A DNA stretch of 64,000 nt, from contig MNCI01011387.1 of the NCBI GenBank assembly GCA_015680685.1, positions 115,610 to 179,609 on the forward strand, written 5' to 3'. The notes under the pieces are model-generated. The model worked only from the letters and a program-made list of their open reading frames with translations. It was not told the DNA's origin and did no database searches. The stretch is from Gnetum montanum (Eukaryota > Streptophyta > Gnetopsida > Gnetales > Gnetaceae). A program made the position numbers and the translations under genes. Positions 20,450-31,745 of the stretch are shown here, in pieces. Each line of letters opens with the position of its first letter. Within the stretch, counting starts at the first letter, position 1.

Positions 20450-21773
20450 GCTCGCTTTAATGATGGAGTGTACAGACCTTGTCATTCAAGCAGTGCAAAT
20501 CTCTTCATTAAACACAGGAGGAACACCAGAATGATACGACAACATTAAGACTTACCTTCTACATGGCGAACCACCGCATGAGCTAACATATGCACAAAAA
20601 TATGCAGTGCGCAAGCGTGCCAGGCAATACATTATCATCGAAGACAATACTCTCTGTAGACATTCTTTCGATGGGGTATTGCTAACCTGCATTAATAATG
20701 ACCAAGCACAACGAATAATTAGCGAAGTCCACGAGGGGTTGTGTGGAGGACACATAGCCCTGTGAGCCATGGTCACTAAAATCAGACGCCTAGGGTGCTA
20801 TTGGCCGTATATGAAAAAAGATTGCCTTACCAAGGTCAAGACATGTGACACGTGCTAGCGTTACGCAAACTTAATACATGTGTCACCAACTGAGTTACAC
20901 ACTACACAGATTACTTCGCCATTCCAATGATGGGGACTAGATATCATAGGTCCCATCATGCCTAAATCTTCTGCAGGACATAACTTCATTATCACCGCCA
21001 TTGAGTATTTCACGAAGTGGGTTGAGGCTATCCCTTTACGAAAGATTACATCCCAATAGGTTTGCCATTTCATCTTAGACAACATAGTAACTAGGTTTGG
21101 GCTTCCTATAACTATTGTGATCGACAATGAGCCACAATTCAGTAGTACCGAAACCAAATATTTTTGTAGTAACCTTGGCATTAGGAAATCTTTCTCCTCA
21201 CCCTATTACCTACAAGCAAATGGTCAAGCAGAAGCAATAAACAAGGTGATTATCAATCTACTCAAGAGGATGCTCAACAACAACAAAAAATGATAGCATG
21301 AAAAAATCCTCTACGTGTTATGGGCCTATCGTACGACATGCAGAACAACTACTGATAGGACACCCTACAGCTTAGTCTATGGATTTGAAGCAGTGTTGCC
21401 CTTGGAACTACAAATCCCCTCATTGCAGATGGTCCTCTTCGCGATTATAAATGAGACTTAGCACAATGAGTCCAGGATCGTGGATTTGGACTTAGTGGAA
21501 GAGAAGTGCATCTAGACACTCGACATCATCGAAAGATATCAAGACAGACAGAGACAGAAGCACCAGCACAATCCGCATCAACGACCAATCAAGAAAGGAG
21601 ACTTAGTTCTCAAGGTCATTCATGAACCAGTAGGCAAATTCTCTGCAAACTGGGAACGCCCTTTCCTGGTCGTCTGTGCATATGGAAACGGAGCATTCAA
21701 GTTAGTGGATATCGATAGCAACGAGCTACCGAACCCAGTGAATCATGTATATCTGAAGCAGTACCACATCTAA
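20450..21773 (+). pseudogene. Element B integrase
   Basis: Inserts the cDNA into the genome. The zinc-binding N-terminal part lies about 20690-20870 (RIISEVHEGLCGGHIA, then CYWPYMKKDC, CDTCxRYA). The DDE core follows: WGLDIIGPIMP (20932-20965), IVIDNEPQFSS (21113-21145), NGQAEAINKVI (21220-21250), all three acidic residues present. The C-terminal part includes [20 protein letters not shown], and the end of the polyprotein is VNHVYLKQYHI with TAA at 21771-21773. Few indels, several stops. Confidence 0.8.
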
Positions 21774-21794
21774 GTATCGACTCAGCTTAAGCAC

Positions 21795-22165
21795 AATGTA
21801 AGAAACATCTGCTATGATGTAAAACTGGCAAATTTGTACACGTCTGCTATGATGTAAAACTGGCATTTCTTGCATGCGTCCGCCAAGATGCTAAACTGAC
21901 AAAGTTTTTGATTGTTCGCCATGATGTGAAACTAGCAAGGTAAGCATACGTCTGCTGAGATGCTAAATGAGCACAGACTTATCCCTGGGTCACGACATAA
22001 AACTGACACCCACAACATGGTCTACTAGAACCATAAACTAGCTCTTCCACCATTCACTACGATGTAAAACTAGCAGGTTTCAATATGCCTAGACATTAAA
22101 TTGGGACCATGGTCTACTAAGACTTAAAACTAGCAACAATGGTCAACCAGGACTCAAAACTTAAA
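21795..22165. repeat. Element B 3' UTR minisatellite
   Basis: Eight or so degenerate copies of a unit of about 40-55 bases around the core GCYATGATGTAAAACTRGCA, starting just after the pol stop codon. Variable tandem repeats here are known in the Tat lineage, and can seed satellite DNA. Confidence 0.75.
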
Positions 22166-23339
22166 TTCGTCAACAGAAAATCCATGAAGCAAGCGAGTGT
22201 GATCACTCTTGTACTATACCCCTACCAGATGGAATGGGTAAGGCGTTGGAACATACGCAACGCCACTACCTCACTGGCATTCTACTGATTCCTCAGATAT
22301 GTCGAGAGGCATACTACTGACCCCTTGGAGATGTTGCTACGATAGCTGCTCTTTAGTTCTAGCTCCTGGGATCAACTTCATCACTTGGGACCCCAAAGAA
22401 ACTATGGTCATCCATAGTTTCAATAGCCTTCACCCATCGCCACCACTAGATTCTGGCTTAGTAGATTCACCTGACTGGTTCTTTGCCCAGTCGATTGAGC
22501 AAGATGAATTTGGCTATTGATGGCGACTTCATGAACCACGGCATCAACATTGGGATTCTTGCTCCTTGCTATGGTCCCTTTTTTGTGGCCTACGCCCTTG
22601 TTTTTTCTCTAGGCAGTGCTTGTTTCAACAGCCCCCCTAGCGATTAGGATGATTGCTTTTACTCTCTGTTCTCTATTATGTTTTGCAGGTTACTTTTTAC
22701 GACAACACTGATTGAGAATGCATTCATTAGAAGGTGAGGTGTCACGGTGTTCTGAAGTGGTTGCTCGGACTAGCCTGACTACTTGGGAGTGCAAACCCTA
22801 TCTCTCCCTCCATCAGATACCTTACTTAGCTTTCTCCTTTCCTTACCTTTACAACCGCCTTTACCCTCTCCTTTTTTTATACAAAGTATGAACATTTAAT
22901 CAATTCTTTCACATCATCATGTCCATGAAATGGTGTAACGCAACTTGCCTCGTTGAATGTAATTTGCACAAGAAAAAACAAGCAAAGCTTGACAAAATGG
23001 ATGTAAAACAACTCATCCAGGTCATACGGGCGTAACACAACTCATTTGTGCAAGCCCTTCATATGGAGTCTGACAGCGTAACTTTTAGCAAATACACTCG
23101 CGAAAGGATGCCTAATGACTTGTTTGTGAAAGTTTTATGTTCACATGCTTGAGTCTTCCCTGAACCTCCCTCCTCTCACTTCTTTAAAAATCCCTCCTAT
23201 GCTCCTCCCCCTGCCTTCACACTCCCAAGTTTGACAGAGCGACATTTGAACAATTACTGACGAACATTGTTGGTTCCTTTACCTCTCTGGTGTTTCATAT
23301 TCTTTATTGAAGACTTTTAGGTAGGCCCTCTAAACGTCA
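22166..23339 (+). other. Element B 3' untranslated region
   Basis: No conserved protein. A 73-codon open frame at 22299-22520 (MSRGILLTPWRCCYDS) has no family I recognise. The rest is T- and C-rich up to the PPT. Confidence 0.4.
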
Positions 23340-23353
23340 ACAAAGGGGGGCCA
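23340..23353 (+). promoter_or_regulatory. Element B polypurine tract
   Basis: ACAAAGGGGGGCCA directly before the 3' LTR; the plus-strand primer site for reverse transcription. Confidence 0.8.
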
Positions 23354-24879
23354 TTGAAACACCGTGAAAATTTCAAGGCCTCAACGGTTCAGCAAAATCT
23401 TGCGACTCAGGCAAGAATTTGCGACAAGTCACAGCTCAGCAAGTTCCCTTTAAGGGTTTGTTCTGCCATGCTAGGTAGAATAGCGTAATAAACTTCAGAG
23501 GACAGAATAAGACAAGGGGTGCACGACGGCAAGCCTTCAACTTTGCAAGTTTTCTATGTTTCAAAAAATCTTAACTTTTGGCATATTACGCCACATTACG
23601 CAACATAGCGTAACGTAGCATAGCACAGCGTAATGCTAGAAGGCAGTCCATCGCAACAACAGAGATGACAAGATTTGAGACCTTGATTGTCCAGCAAAAT
23701 CTTAAGGCTTAAGCAACGATCAACAGCATGCTGCACATTTCGGCAAGTTTTATTTTTCGGTTAAGGGGCCTATTATGCTACATTACGTAGTGTAGCATAA
23801 TAAAACCCAAGAGGATTGATCAGAAACAAAGGAAGCATGGTGGAAACACTTCAATTTTTTGTAGGTTCACTATTTTATGCTAAATTACACTATGTAGCGT
23901 AATCTAGCATGACGCAACATAATACAAGCAACGATAGATAGAGCACAATTCAGACATCAGCAGTTCATACGTCACAATATGCTCTCTAGCATATTGTAGC
24001 ATAAACAAAGAACAGTTTGTTGCCAAAGCTCCAGCGAAAGTGGTTTACGACCCATTATTCTTCAGAGCATAATATAGCGTGGCACTGCAAGCTTCAAACA
24101 CAAACACATCAAGTCAACGACATCTTGTAGGTTTAGGACACGCATCATCTAAACCACATTTTTCTCCTAACCCTAACCTTATAAATATTCCAGTTGACAA
24201 AGATCAAAGGGTGGGCAAAAAATTTTCCCGGGATTGACAAATTTGCTCCGTGAGTGATTTTCTTTCATTGGCAATCGTTGACAACCTTTGGCAAAGATTG
24301 ACAAGAGAGCAAAAGAAGATCAGTGATCGTAAGAACATTGGAGGTGATCAGCAAGAATCCTTAGTCAAAAATAGCCGATTAACAGATATTCTACTTCGGG
24401 TCTGACTTCCTTACGCCCAGATTTGCTAGAACAAGGTAGATCGGCCTTTGCTTGTTTTATCTTTAAATAGCTTTCCTGCTGTTGGCATGTGCTTCGTCTA
24501 AATCGAAGTCTGCCTATAATCATTGTATCCAACATATTTTGCTCATAAGTTAAATCCTAGATCTTGGGATTGCACGCTCTCTAAATTTGCTCTCCTGTGT
24601 TCTATCTATATGGATTTTGCAATCGCTTTAAATCATTTACATCATATTCAATTACCTTCAAGATTAATGATATTATATCTCCTCATAAAAATCGCCATTT
24701 TCCATCCAATTATTACAAAATTTTTACTGATTAAGTAAGTCCCTATCTGATCGACAAGACTATTCAGGGCACCTCGGATTTGTCTTCTCCAGCAAGGCCC
24801 TCACACAGATCCAGGGTTGGAACTGTGTACATGGACTTCCGCTAGGTATTTCCAGCGATCGACATTTTCCGTCATTACA
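23354..24879 (+). mobile_element. Element B 3' LTR
   Basis: TGAAACACCG to TTACA, 1526 bp, direct repeat of 6056-7585. Most differences are transitions. It is followed by ATATC (24880-24884), the right target site copy. Confidence 0.92.
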
Positions 24880-24937
24880 ATATCATTAATACCTTTACAA
24901 CGATCATGTATGATATAAATAATCTAGATAACTAGCA
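24880..24937 (-). other. Element A leader, part right of insertion
   Basis: Continues the sequence broken off at 6050. Joined with it, the leader matches that of element D around 43430-43528 (shared phrase TAATCTAGATAACTAGCACC). Confidence 0.75.
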
Positions 24938-24958
24938 CCATCCTTGACAATGGTGCCA
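24938..24958 (-). promoter_or_regulatory. Element A primer binding site
   Basis: The minus strand reads TGGCACCATTGTCAAGGA, one base inside the 5' LTR. It fits TGGCGCCGTTGCCGGGGA, the tRNA-Asp complement used by Athila, after C-to-T type changes. Confidence 0.75.
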
Positions 24959-24959
24959 A

Positions 24960-25800
24960 TCATGTGCAACGAAGTACCCCTATGCTCAACCATACAAATC
25001 ACAAACGTTCACGCATGATCCTGTCGAATTCCATGGATGGGACTAGTTGTGCATCTAATTGTTATGCTCTAATCACAGTTCACTATCTTTCCACTTAGAC
25101 TAGTGGTAGCTTTGTCATGTATGGTTTAGTCCAAAGCGAGGCATATGATGATGTCTAATCCTAAGTTGTTCCTAATGACAATAAAGAGATAAATTAATTA
25201 AGCTAATGAATAATGGAAAATAGGATCTAAACTAGCTTACATGCGATGAGTATCCATCCCCAATCATCAGTGCTTGCCTTGGAATTTATATAACAATCAT
25301 TGAGATTACCAAGTATACGTCACTGGGTTTGCTAAATGATGCACTGCTGGATTACCAAGTACTTACACCTAAGCGCTTGTGATTAAGTTGTACTCATTTT
25401 GCTTAATGATAGGAATAGTAAATAGCAATAAATGGAAACATTAACTAAATAAAAAAATAAATAATTAAATAATTAAATAATTAAAGTAATAATAAATCTA
25501 ATTGGATGTTGTAATGATGGGAGTAATTTTGATCTTTATTTCTAGTCATGTAATGTGTCTAAGTACATCACACTTGAATAAGAATGTTGTACAATTGCAA
25601 ACATCACACTGTGGGCATGCATTGGGAAATAATAGGACTGAAAATTAGCAATCTAAGAAGAAGCTAACTCCCTCAACTATGGACTCAAGTGTTGTATTTA
25701 TAGGCTAGCATGGAAGATACGATATCAGATATCCGACATCGCTTCTTAGGACTTGACAACAAGTATCCAATATCAGGGTTGACATAATCGTGACTCATCA
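24960..25800 (-). mobile_element. Element A 5' LTR
   Basis: On the minus strand it starts TGATGAGTCACG at 25800. It carries GATATC-type repeats (about 25711-25780), TATA box 25695-25703, the family leader, and a poly(A) signal in CAATAAAG-like context near 25535, ending at 24960 where the CA is changed. The right flank is CTAGT (25801-25805); its left partner lies outside the window. Confidence 0.85.
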
Positions 25801-27773
25801 CTAGTTATAAACATCCTAACATAACCATGTAGTACCTTAGCTAATACCACTTGTGTGATTTTGAAATTATGATTTAATTATTTCATCTTAATTTGATTGA
25901 AGTTAAAAGTATGAATTTATTTAGAGGATGTAAAAGTAATTCGAAATTATTTCAAAAAATAATTACTAAGAAGTGGGATAAGTTGACTATTGCTAAGCTT
26001 AATGACTTTGCTTTTGTATAGTACAATCTTCTTTTAGTTGAAATGATCAAGATCAAGATTGAATATAAAACATTTTGATGAGGACATCAACCCATATCTT
26101 TAATTTATTTTTTATTGTTAGTGCTTCTAGGCATTATAGAAGTTATGTGCCAATATTTGATTCTCTTATTAGAGTCATTTATGATGTTTTTCATGGTTGA
26201 ATAGGTAATTAGAAGGTTACTATGATTCATAGGAGGAAACATTTTACTACTACAAGTACCTAGAACTTGTAGTTTACCATACTTAGTTGCCTAAGAAGAA
26301 TATGTAATTTCTTGTGATGTTTAGTAGAGTGCGATAAAATTATGGATGTAGGAGATCGTAGTCTATGGAGTAAGAGCCACAGGAAATCATAATGAGATTG
26401 TAGCCTTGAAAGAAACAATGGGAGAAAAATGTTGATGTTTACCAATGCAAAGGCTTGTGACTCATAGTCCCTCATAGCTAGGCTATTATGAGTTGTTGGA
26501 ACCTAGAGGTACTTACAATTTGAGAAAAAATTTAAAATTTAAAAAGGCACAATTTTCGAATGGGAGATGAATGATCAATTAATACTATACATAGATCAAA
26601 GGTATTTGTAATATGATTGTCTTGCCTTAATGTTGGAATGAAAGCTCTTGTAAGAGAAAGGATATCTTAGTTGTAAGACCAATTGTGATTGACCACCTTG
26701 AGCATTATGATTGAGGATTATGAAAATGTGAGAGGATTATCTTGGGTCTTGTTCCAGATCCTTGTCATGTGTTTTTTCTTCTAGCATTATACTTTGGTTT
26801 TGACATTGAATAAAGAATTTTTTTTGTTCATGCTTGATTCTCTTTTGATTTCATCCTTATTTGTTTCTATGAAAATTTGCATGCTTGTTGGAAGTGATTC
26901 TTACTAGACTGGTATCAAAGACAAGTTGGTTTTGGGAGAAATTTAACCATGGAGATGCAATATTCTCACTTCAATTCTTGAATTAGATAAATTAATGTAT
27001 TCTCATCCTTTGATGTTGTGAGAATTAAATTGGATTTTGTTTTCCTCCTCTTTTTATTGTTTGAAAACCTCATTTGACCTAGTTATGAGATTAATTGATT
27101 TGGGTATTTGTGATTCATCCATTTATGACACCCATTAACTTGATTGAACTAGGGTTTATTCTATTTTATTTCATACTTACTCAATTTTGTTTTGAGTACT
27201 TTCTATACTTATGAGCAATCCAAATTTGATTGTGAATATTTAAAAATTTGTGCAAGTTTTCAATTTTTAGTGGTAGGTACATTAATTTTGGTCTGATTCC
27301 ATAAAGACACTTAAGAAAAAGGCACTTCAATCTTTTGCTAAAATCATAAAAGAGATGAAGAAGGTCTTTCAATTAATTTTTAAGAAACCTAAAAAGTTAA
27401 AGGAAGATAAGAAAAATAAACTACTATATCTAAGAAGATTAAAGAAAGATGTAAAGTCTTGGGTTTCTTTATTAAATGGTCATCTATAATGTCCTCATTC
27501 CCAAGTATTGCTACTGCATAATGAAGATTGTGCCTCTTCATAACAAGTGTTATCATTATCATAATAAGACCCAAAAAGGCAGTTGTAATTAAGATCCAAA
27601 AGGGCATGTCATAATAATGGACATCTCTCTCAAGGAAACTTTTGAGGGTTTGACCTAAGGTATTTATACCCAAGCATAGAGGTCATAGTGGCATGGAGTT
27701 GTAGAGCTAGTAAAATGCAAGTAACAGGTGTAGGGTAAAGTAGGACAGGAAGCAGACTGGCCATCCCTTTTGG
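25801..27773 (+). mobile_element. Remains of an older plus-strand LTR element (G)
   Basis: No clear protein. A poly(A) signal AATAAAG at about 26812, then a T-rich stretch and TGGTATCAAAGAC at 26910-26922. That is close to the initiator-Met tRNA complement TGGTATCAGAGC, so 25.9-26.9 kb may be a 5' LTR and 26.92-27.77 kb the start of its interior. No mate LTR found. Only short broken frames. Confidence 0.4.
26910..26922 (+). promoter_or_regulatory. PBS-like site (initiator Met tRNA type)
   Basis: TGGTATCAAAGAC differs from the canonical PBS at two or three places. It follows an AATAAAG-containing region by about 90 bases. Confidence 0.45.
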
Positions 27774-27778
27774 CCAAT
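27774..27778 (+). repeat. Target site duplication of element C, left copy
   Basis: CCAAT here and CCAGT at 47596-47600, one mismatch in five, at exact LTR borders 19.8 kb apart. Confidence 0.65.
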
Positions 27779-28648
27779 TGATGATCGATGAGTAGAACCT
27801 ACACCCAACCATACAAATCATTAAGAATTCATGTGTAATTCAGTCAAATTCCGTGGAATTATAACCTTCTAAGCACATTGGTATCTATGAAATAAAACTA
27901 ACCATTGCAATCTTTGTCTTCATAATTACACTTGTAAAATGCAAAGGTATGGTTAAGTGAAACTATGACATATTATTTTTATCATTTTTATGTTTTATGT
28001 TTTAAGTCATCTAAGGATAAAGAATAATGAATAAAATAAAATAATTAAATTGCTAATTTAATCTAACTAGCTACACTTAACTAATCCTAACATAAGCATC
28101 TATTTCCACTTGTCATACACATCTTGAACACATTTAATGCTACTGGGTTACCAAACATTAATCATTACTAGGATTACCAAGTGTCAAGTATATGCCCCAA
28201 GTGCTCGTACTTATGTGCTTAATTAATCACTTATTTAATCTAGCTTAACTTAGCTTATTTCAGCTTAATTACTTAAAGCATTAAAGGAAATTGCATAAAA
28301 CATTACATACATAAATAAATAATTAATCTCTTTCAAAGTGCTACAAGGTTTACTAGAAAGCTCGTCTTTATTGTCACACATACTACTATGGTAAGGTACA
28401 ATAGTGTTCAAATAAAGATCTGTACACTTTTTGACTCCTACTACAGGCACTTAGAAAAATATTCTAACTTGCAAATGAAAAAATTGTAAGAGCTCCACTA
28501 CAACTATGATAAAAGATGTCATAAATATGGTAGGTGAGCACATATTTATAGGTAAAAATAGACATTATGTTAACGAGGCCATGTCTACGCATCAAATCCC
28601 ATGTCGATGGGGTTGTGTTGATGGGACTTAAGAAAATACGACTCATCA
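27779..28648 (-). mobile_element. Element C 3' LTR
   Basis: Begins (minus) TGATGAGTCG at 28648. U3 has degenerate repeats of the type GATGGGGTTGTGTTGATGGG (28565-28640). TATA box CTATAAATA at 28551-28543. Poly(A) signal near 28370. Pairs with 46665-47595 along its length. Confidence 0.85.
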
Positions 28649-28665
28649 TACCTTCACAACTAAAT
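28649..28665 (-). promoter_or_regulatory. Element C polypurine tract
   Basis: The minus strand has TTTAGTTGTGAAGGTA directly before the 3' LTR. It is the decayed form of the TCAGTCGTGGGGGTA seen in D. Confidence 0.65.
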
Positions 28666-28879
28666 GAAAACTTGTCCTTGAGTGAACAAAAGGAGGAACA
28701 AGATTTTTATAAACTTTTGGAAAGATATGGGATTATTTACTAACTACTGACATACACAAACACTAAGTGCCCGAGTGTATGGAACTACAATCATTACAAA
28801 ATTTTCATATTCTAAACAACAAAATTGAACACAAGGACAAAAATGATAAAAAAAATTCCTTTGATGGTGTGAAGAAAAG

Positions 28880-31745
28880 GAAGAAGTTCAAATGGTCCCA
28901 AGTAATGGAGGTTCCTGAGGCTCCAAAGAACCTTCTCTTACTTCAGGTGCACACGGTGGTTGAGGTAATTATGGTTATCCTACAATAGCTACAACCTCTA
29001 GCGAAAGATAGAAGGTATCCAATAGTGCTTTCATCTTTTCCTCCTTGGTCCTAGGATCATTCATAGTACACAATATGTTGCAAATATGGACTAGTATGGG
29101 AACATCCCAAGGATAGGGCATTGTTGGAAACAACTCTTTAACATTGATAAACTAGGCAATGAAAAGTTTGCAATCAAATGCCTTTACTACATTTTGTAGC
29201 TCCTAGTAGTCACTTAGTCTCCTAGCTAGGTTCTCAGCTATATACCATTAATTAGTGAAATGCTACCTAAGAACATCGATTCTGCATTTGCCACCTCAAG
29301 CTTTTGCTTGGTGTCTTTGTGATGCTTGAACTCGACTTCATATAACAAGTATGAACTGGCCACCTATTTCTCTAATTTGGACTGTAGTTGTTTGATAATT
29401 AGAATTGCCAAATTTTCATAATGGAGATTGGCAAGCTTCATGTACTTCATCGTCTTCTTGATCTGTAGCTCCATCTTGTAGATCTCTACCTTTTTGTAGT
29501 TTTTGAGCCCATCAAAGATAGGTTGCCAAACATCTCCTCCTTCCTTGAGTTGTTGTAGGACCTCATTAACTTTTGCCTTCATCATCTAAATATGTTTTTC
29601 ATTGATTTCTTTTTGTAGACCAACTTGATCTTTGTAGTGATTTTTAACCCTATCAAATTTGAGATCCTCATTTTTCCAAGTGGCTACCTCTATTACAGAT
29701 TTTTGGTGAAGGGTTTGGAGTTCCTCCATGGAGAGATTTTTATTTTTAACCACCAATCTCCTCAATTCCATGTTTACTCTGGCTAGTTGCTCTTGCTGTT
29801 GATGGATAAAAATCTTGCATTTGCTACTTTTTCACATCAACATTCCATAGGAAATGATTCTCTGTGGTCAGGAAGACATTCTCTTGGTGAGTCTGATCCA
29901 AGGACTCTTAGATATTGTTCATGGTGGCATCGACCTAAGATTGATAAAAAATCATCATTTCCTTTATGTCCTTAGCCTTCTTGAGTTCTTCTCGAAGCTA
30001 TTGAAAAGCTTCATCATGGGTTAGCGTAGGGCTGAGAAGTGCAAGATCAACAAAGTGAGCTCTTAATTCAACAACCTTTGCAACCACGTGTTGGTTTTGA
30101 GCCTAGGATGTTTCAAGTTGACTCTTCATGATAATGCATTTACCCCTTGCTTCCATGAGCTCTAACTTAGTTGTAGTGATTGTATCTAAAAGATCAATGA
30201 CATTTGAAATCAATTACCCAATTCCTATCAATTGGTCCAGTAACTCTTCATGCTAGGTTGTAATTAATTTTCTACTAAATGTCCCTACATACATCTACAC
30301 ATCTCAAAGTGTAAACTTTGTTGGCATAGATGCTATAGGTGCATTTAATACTTTAGCAATTATATCAACAACCACCTCTTCTTTTTTCTCTTATTCATGG
30401 TGTTGCATCACCAAGACAGTTGCTTCCTCATCCTTCTTCATATGCATCTAGAAAGTAGTGGCATTTCCAAAGATGTTTGGGAATTTCTATTATTGTGAGA
30501 AAGAGATCATTACCTATTAGGTTCTAAGATTCAATATCACATGCAACTTTGTCTTTTGGGCTGAAAAGATTGGTCCACCTTCGTCCATCTGGCTAATGGT
30601 TTGAGTCACTTCATTAAGGTGACTCATTCCTGGGTGATACAAAGATGGATCACCATCACTCATTCCTATTCACTACTTCTACTCACACAAGGGCTGCTCT
30701 TGAATCTCACACATTTGTTCAAGGGCAACGTAAGACTCTAATGTTGTTTTGAGATTGGGTGGTGGAGGTGGTGGTTTCTACTCCTCTTTCTTGGTTGTGG
30801 TAGGGATCTTGTCTTTCATTATTTTTTCCCAAGAGGCAACATGAGTATGTTGAAGTGTATCATTGGCATAGCAAACTATTCCTATCCTTTTTCATAATTT
30901 TTTAATGAGGCAGGTAAAGGACAAGGACTTCCTTCCACATTCATTTTTCTTAAATTGCTTCTCCATCTTTGGATAGATCAACTGTGGAAGGTTCATAGGG
31001 AATTTTCCACTTAGAGCAGCACACACATAGGTAGAGAAGGTAGTCATCTTATTGGCCCTCACCATTAGATTGAGGTGATAGGTTGCTATCTTGAAATATA
31101 CATGCTTCATTGGGGTGAGTGCGTTATACTCCTTACAGTACACTCCATAGCATCACTAGGTCCACTTCTTCTTTGCCTTTGGGTCTACTTGTATAGAGAT
31201 CTCTATTAGATTTTTTCTAATATCAGGCAATCCCAAGGCTTGCACAATAGTTTCCACCGAGTAGGGCATCTAAATATCCTTGATCTTCCTAGTGGTTCTT
31301 GCCTATCTACTATTCTAGAAGTGATATGTCTCTTCCATGTATCACTTCCCACTAGAAGTGATGATTGGCCACATGGGAGAGTCTACAACTTCATCTTGAC
31401 TTCTAGTGGAGCATGTTCTAAGAATGTTCCAAAGTTCAATTCTTGGAGAACTAAACATTGGATGTCACCCGGCTTGATTTGATCAAGGTAGGCTTGAGTT
31501 AATGTGACATCAAGTCTTTACACTAGTCTTGGTGCCTCATCTCGATGGGATTGTTCCATTACAGTTGCTTCTTTGGGAATTTGTTAAACATATTCCACTT
31601 TGGACTCCTCCCAAAGAGGTTTCATTGCATGAGTTTCTATTGCCTGCTCCTCGACTTACTCTTGCTGCTTCGTTCCAGCTCTTGGTTGTTTGTCCCTTGG
31701 TTGAGATGGTCCTCCTTTCTGTGAGCATTTCGATCTAGGTGTCAT
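28880..31745 (-). pseudogene. Element C accessory ORF (3' ORF)
   Basis: Starts ATG at 31745 directly after a splice acceptor (GTGATTACAG|ATG), N-terminus MTPRSKCSQKGGPSQPRDKQ. 31143-30892 is open and holds YFKIATYHLNLMVRANKMTT, then a segment ending KSLSFTCLIKKL; A and E have the same motifs. 29975-29280 is Lys/Glu/Leu-rich with heptad-like spacing (KYMKLANLHYENLAILIIKQ), a probable coiled coil. The exact C-terminus is unclear. Many stops. No signal peptide or membrane anchor, so there is no support for an envelope protein. It may be a DNA- or RNA-binding accessory protein; that is a guess. Confidence 0.6.

Larger units (their letters stand above)
6056..24879 (+). mobile_element. Element B: Tat-lineage Ty3/Gypsy retrotransposon with antisense gene
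   Basis: Complete structure on the plus strand: LTR 6056-7585, PBS 7592-7608, upstream ORF1 7842-8333, gag from 9760, protease about 12340-12750, an antisense multi-exon gene 17711-13338, RT and first RNase H 18480-19950, second RNase H 20050-20440, integrase 20860-21773, 3' minisatellite, PPT 23340-23353, LTR 23354-24879. An ORF before gag and a second RNase H mark the Tat group (which includes Ogre). LTRs run TG to CA and differ by roughly 6% by eye over a 560-base stretch. It sits in the leader of element A. All frames are broken. Confidence 0.9.
488..25800 (-). mobile_element. Element A: Athila-like, pol-less, split by element B
   Basis: Minus-strand Gypsy element. From its 5' end: 5' LTR 24960-25800, PBS 24938-24958, leader (split at 6055/24880 by element B), gag 6005 down to about 3741, a noncoding module about 3540-1569, then an accessory ORF from 1568 down to 488. 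There the partial LTR of 1-487 interrupts it, so A's 3' LTR is not in the window. No protease, RT or integrase lies between gag and the accessory ORF. The plan matches element D, so the lack of pol is probably original and not a local deletion. Confidence 0.75.

Noticed and set aside
6056-24879. CRISPR-like or other prokaryotic arrays among the spaced repeats
   Set aside because: The repeats are degenerate LTR U3 or 3' UTR minisatellites of plant retroelements; spacers and repeats are not uniform.
26910-26922. tRNA genes at PBS-like and B box-like sites
   Set aside because: Only short matches to tRNA ends or promoter boxes; no cloverleaf can be drawn.
28880-31745. Accessory ORF as a retroviral envelope gene
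   Set aside because: Position fits, but no signal peptide, transmembrane segment or cleavage site is visible in any of the four copies.
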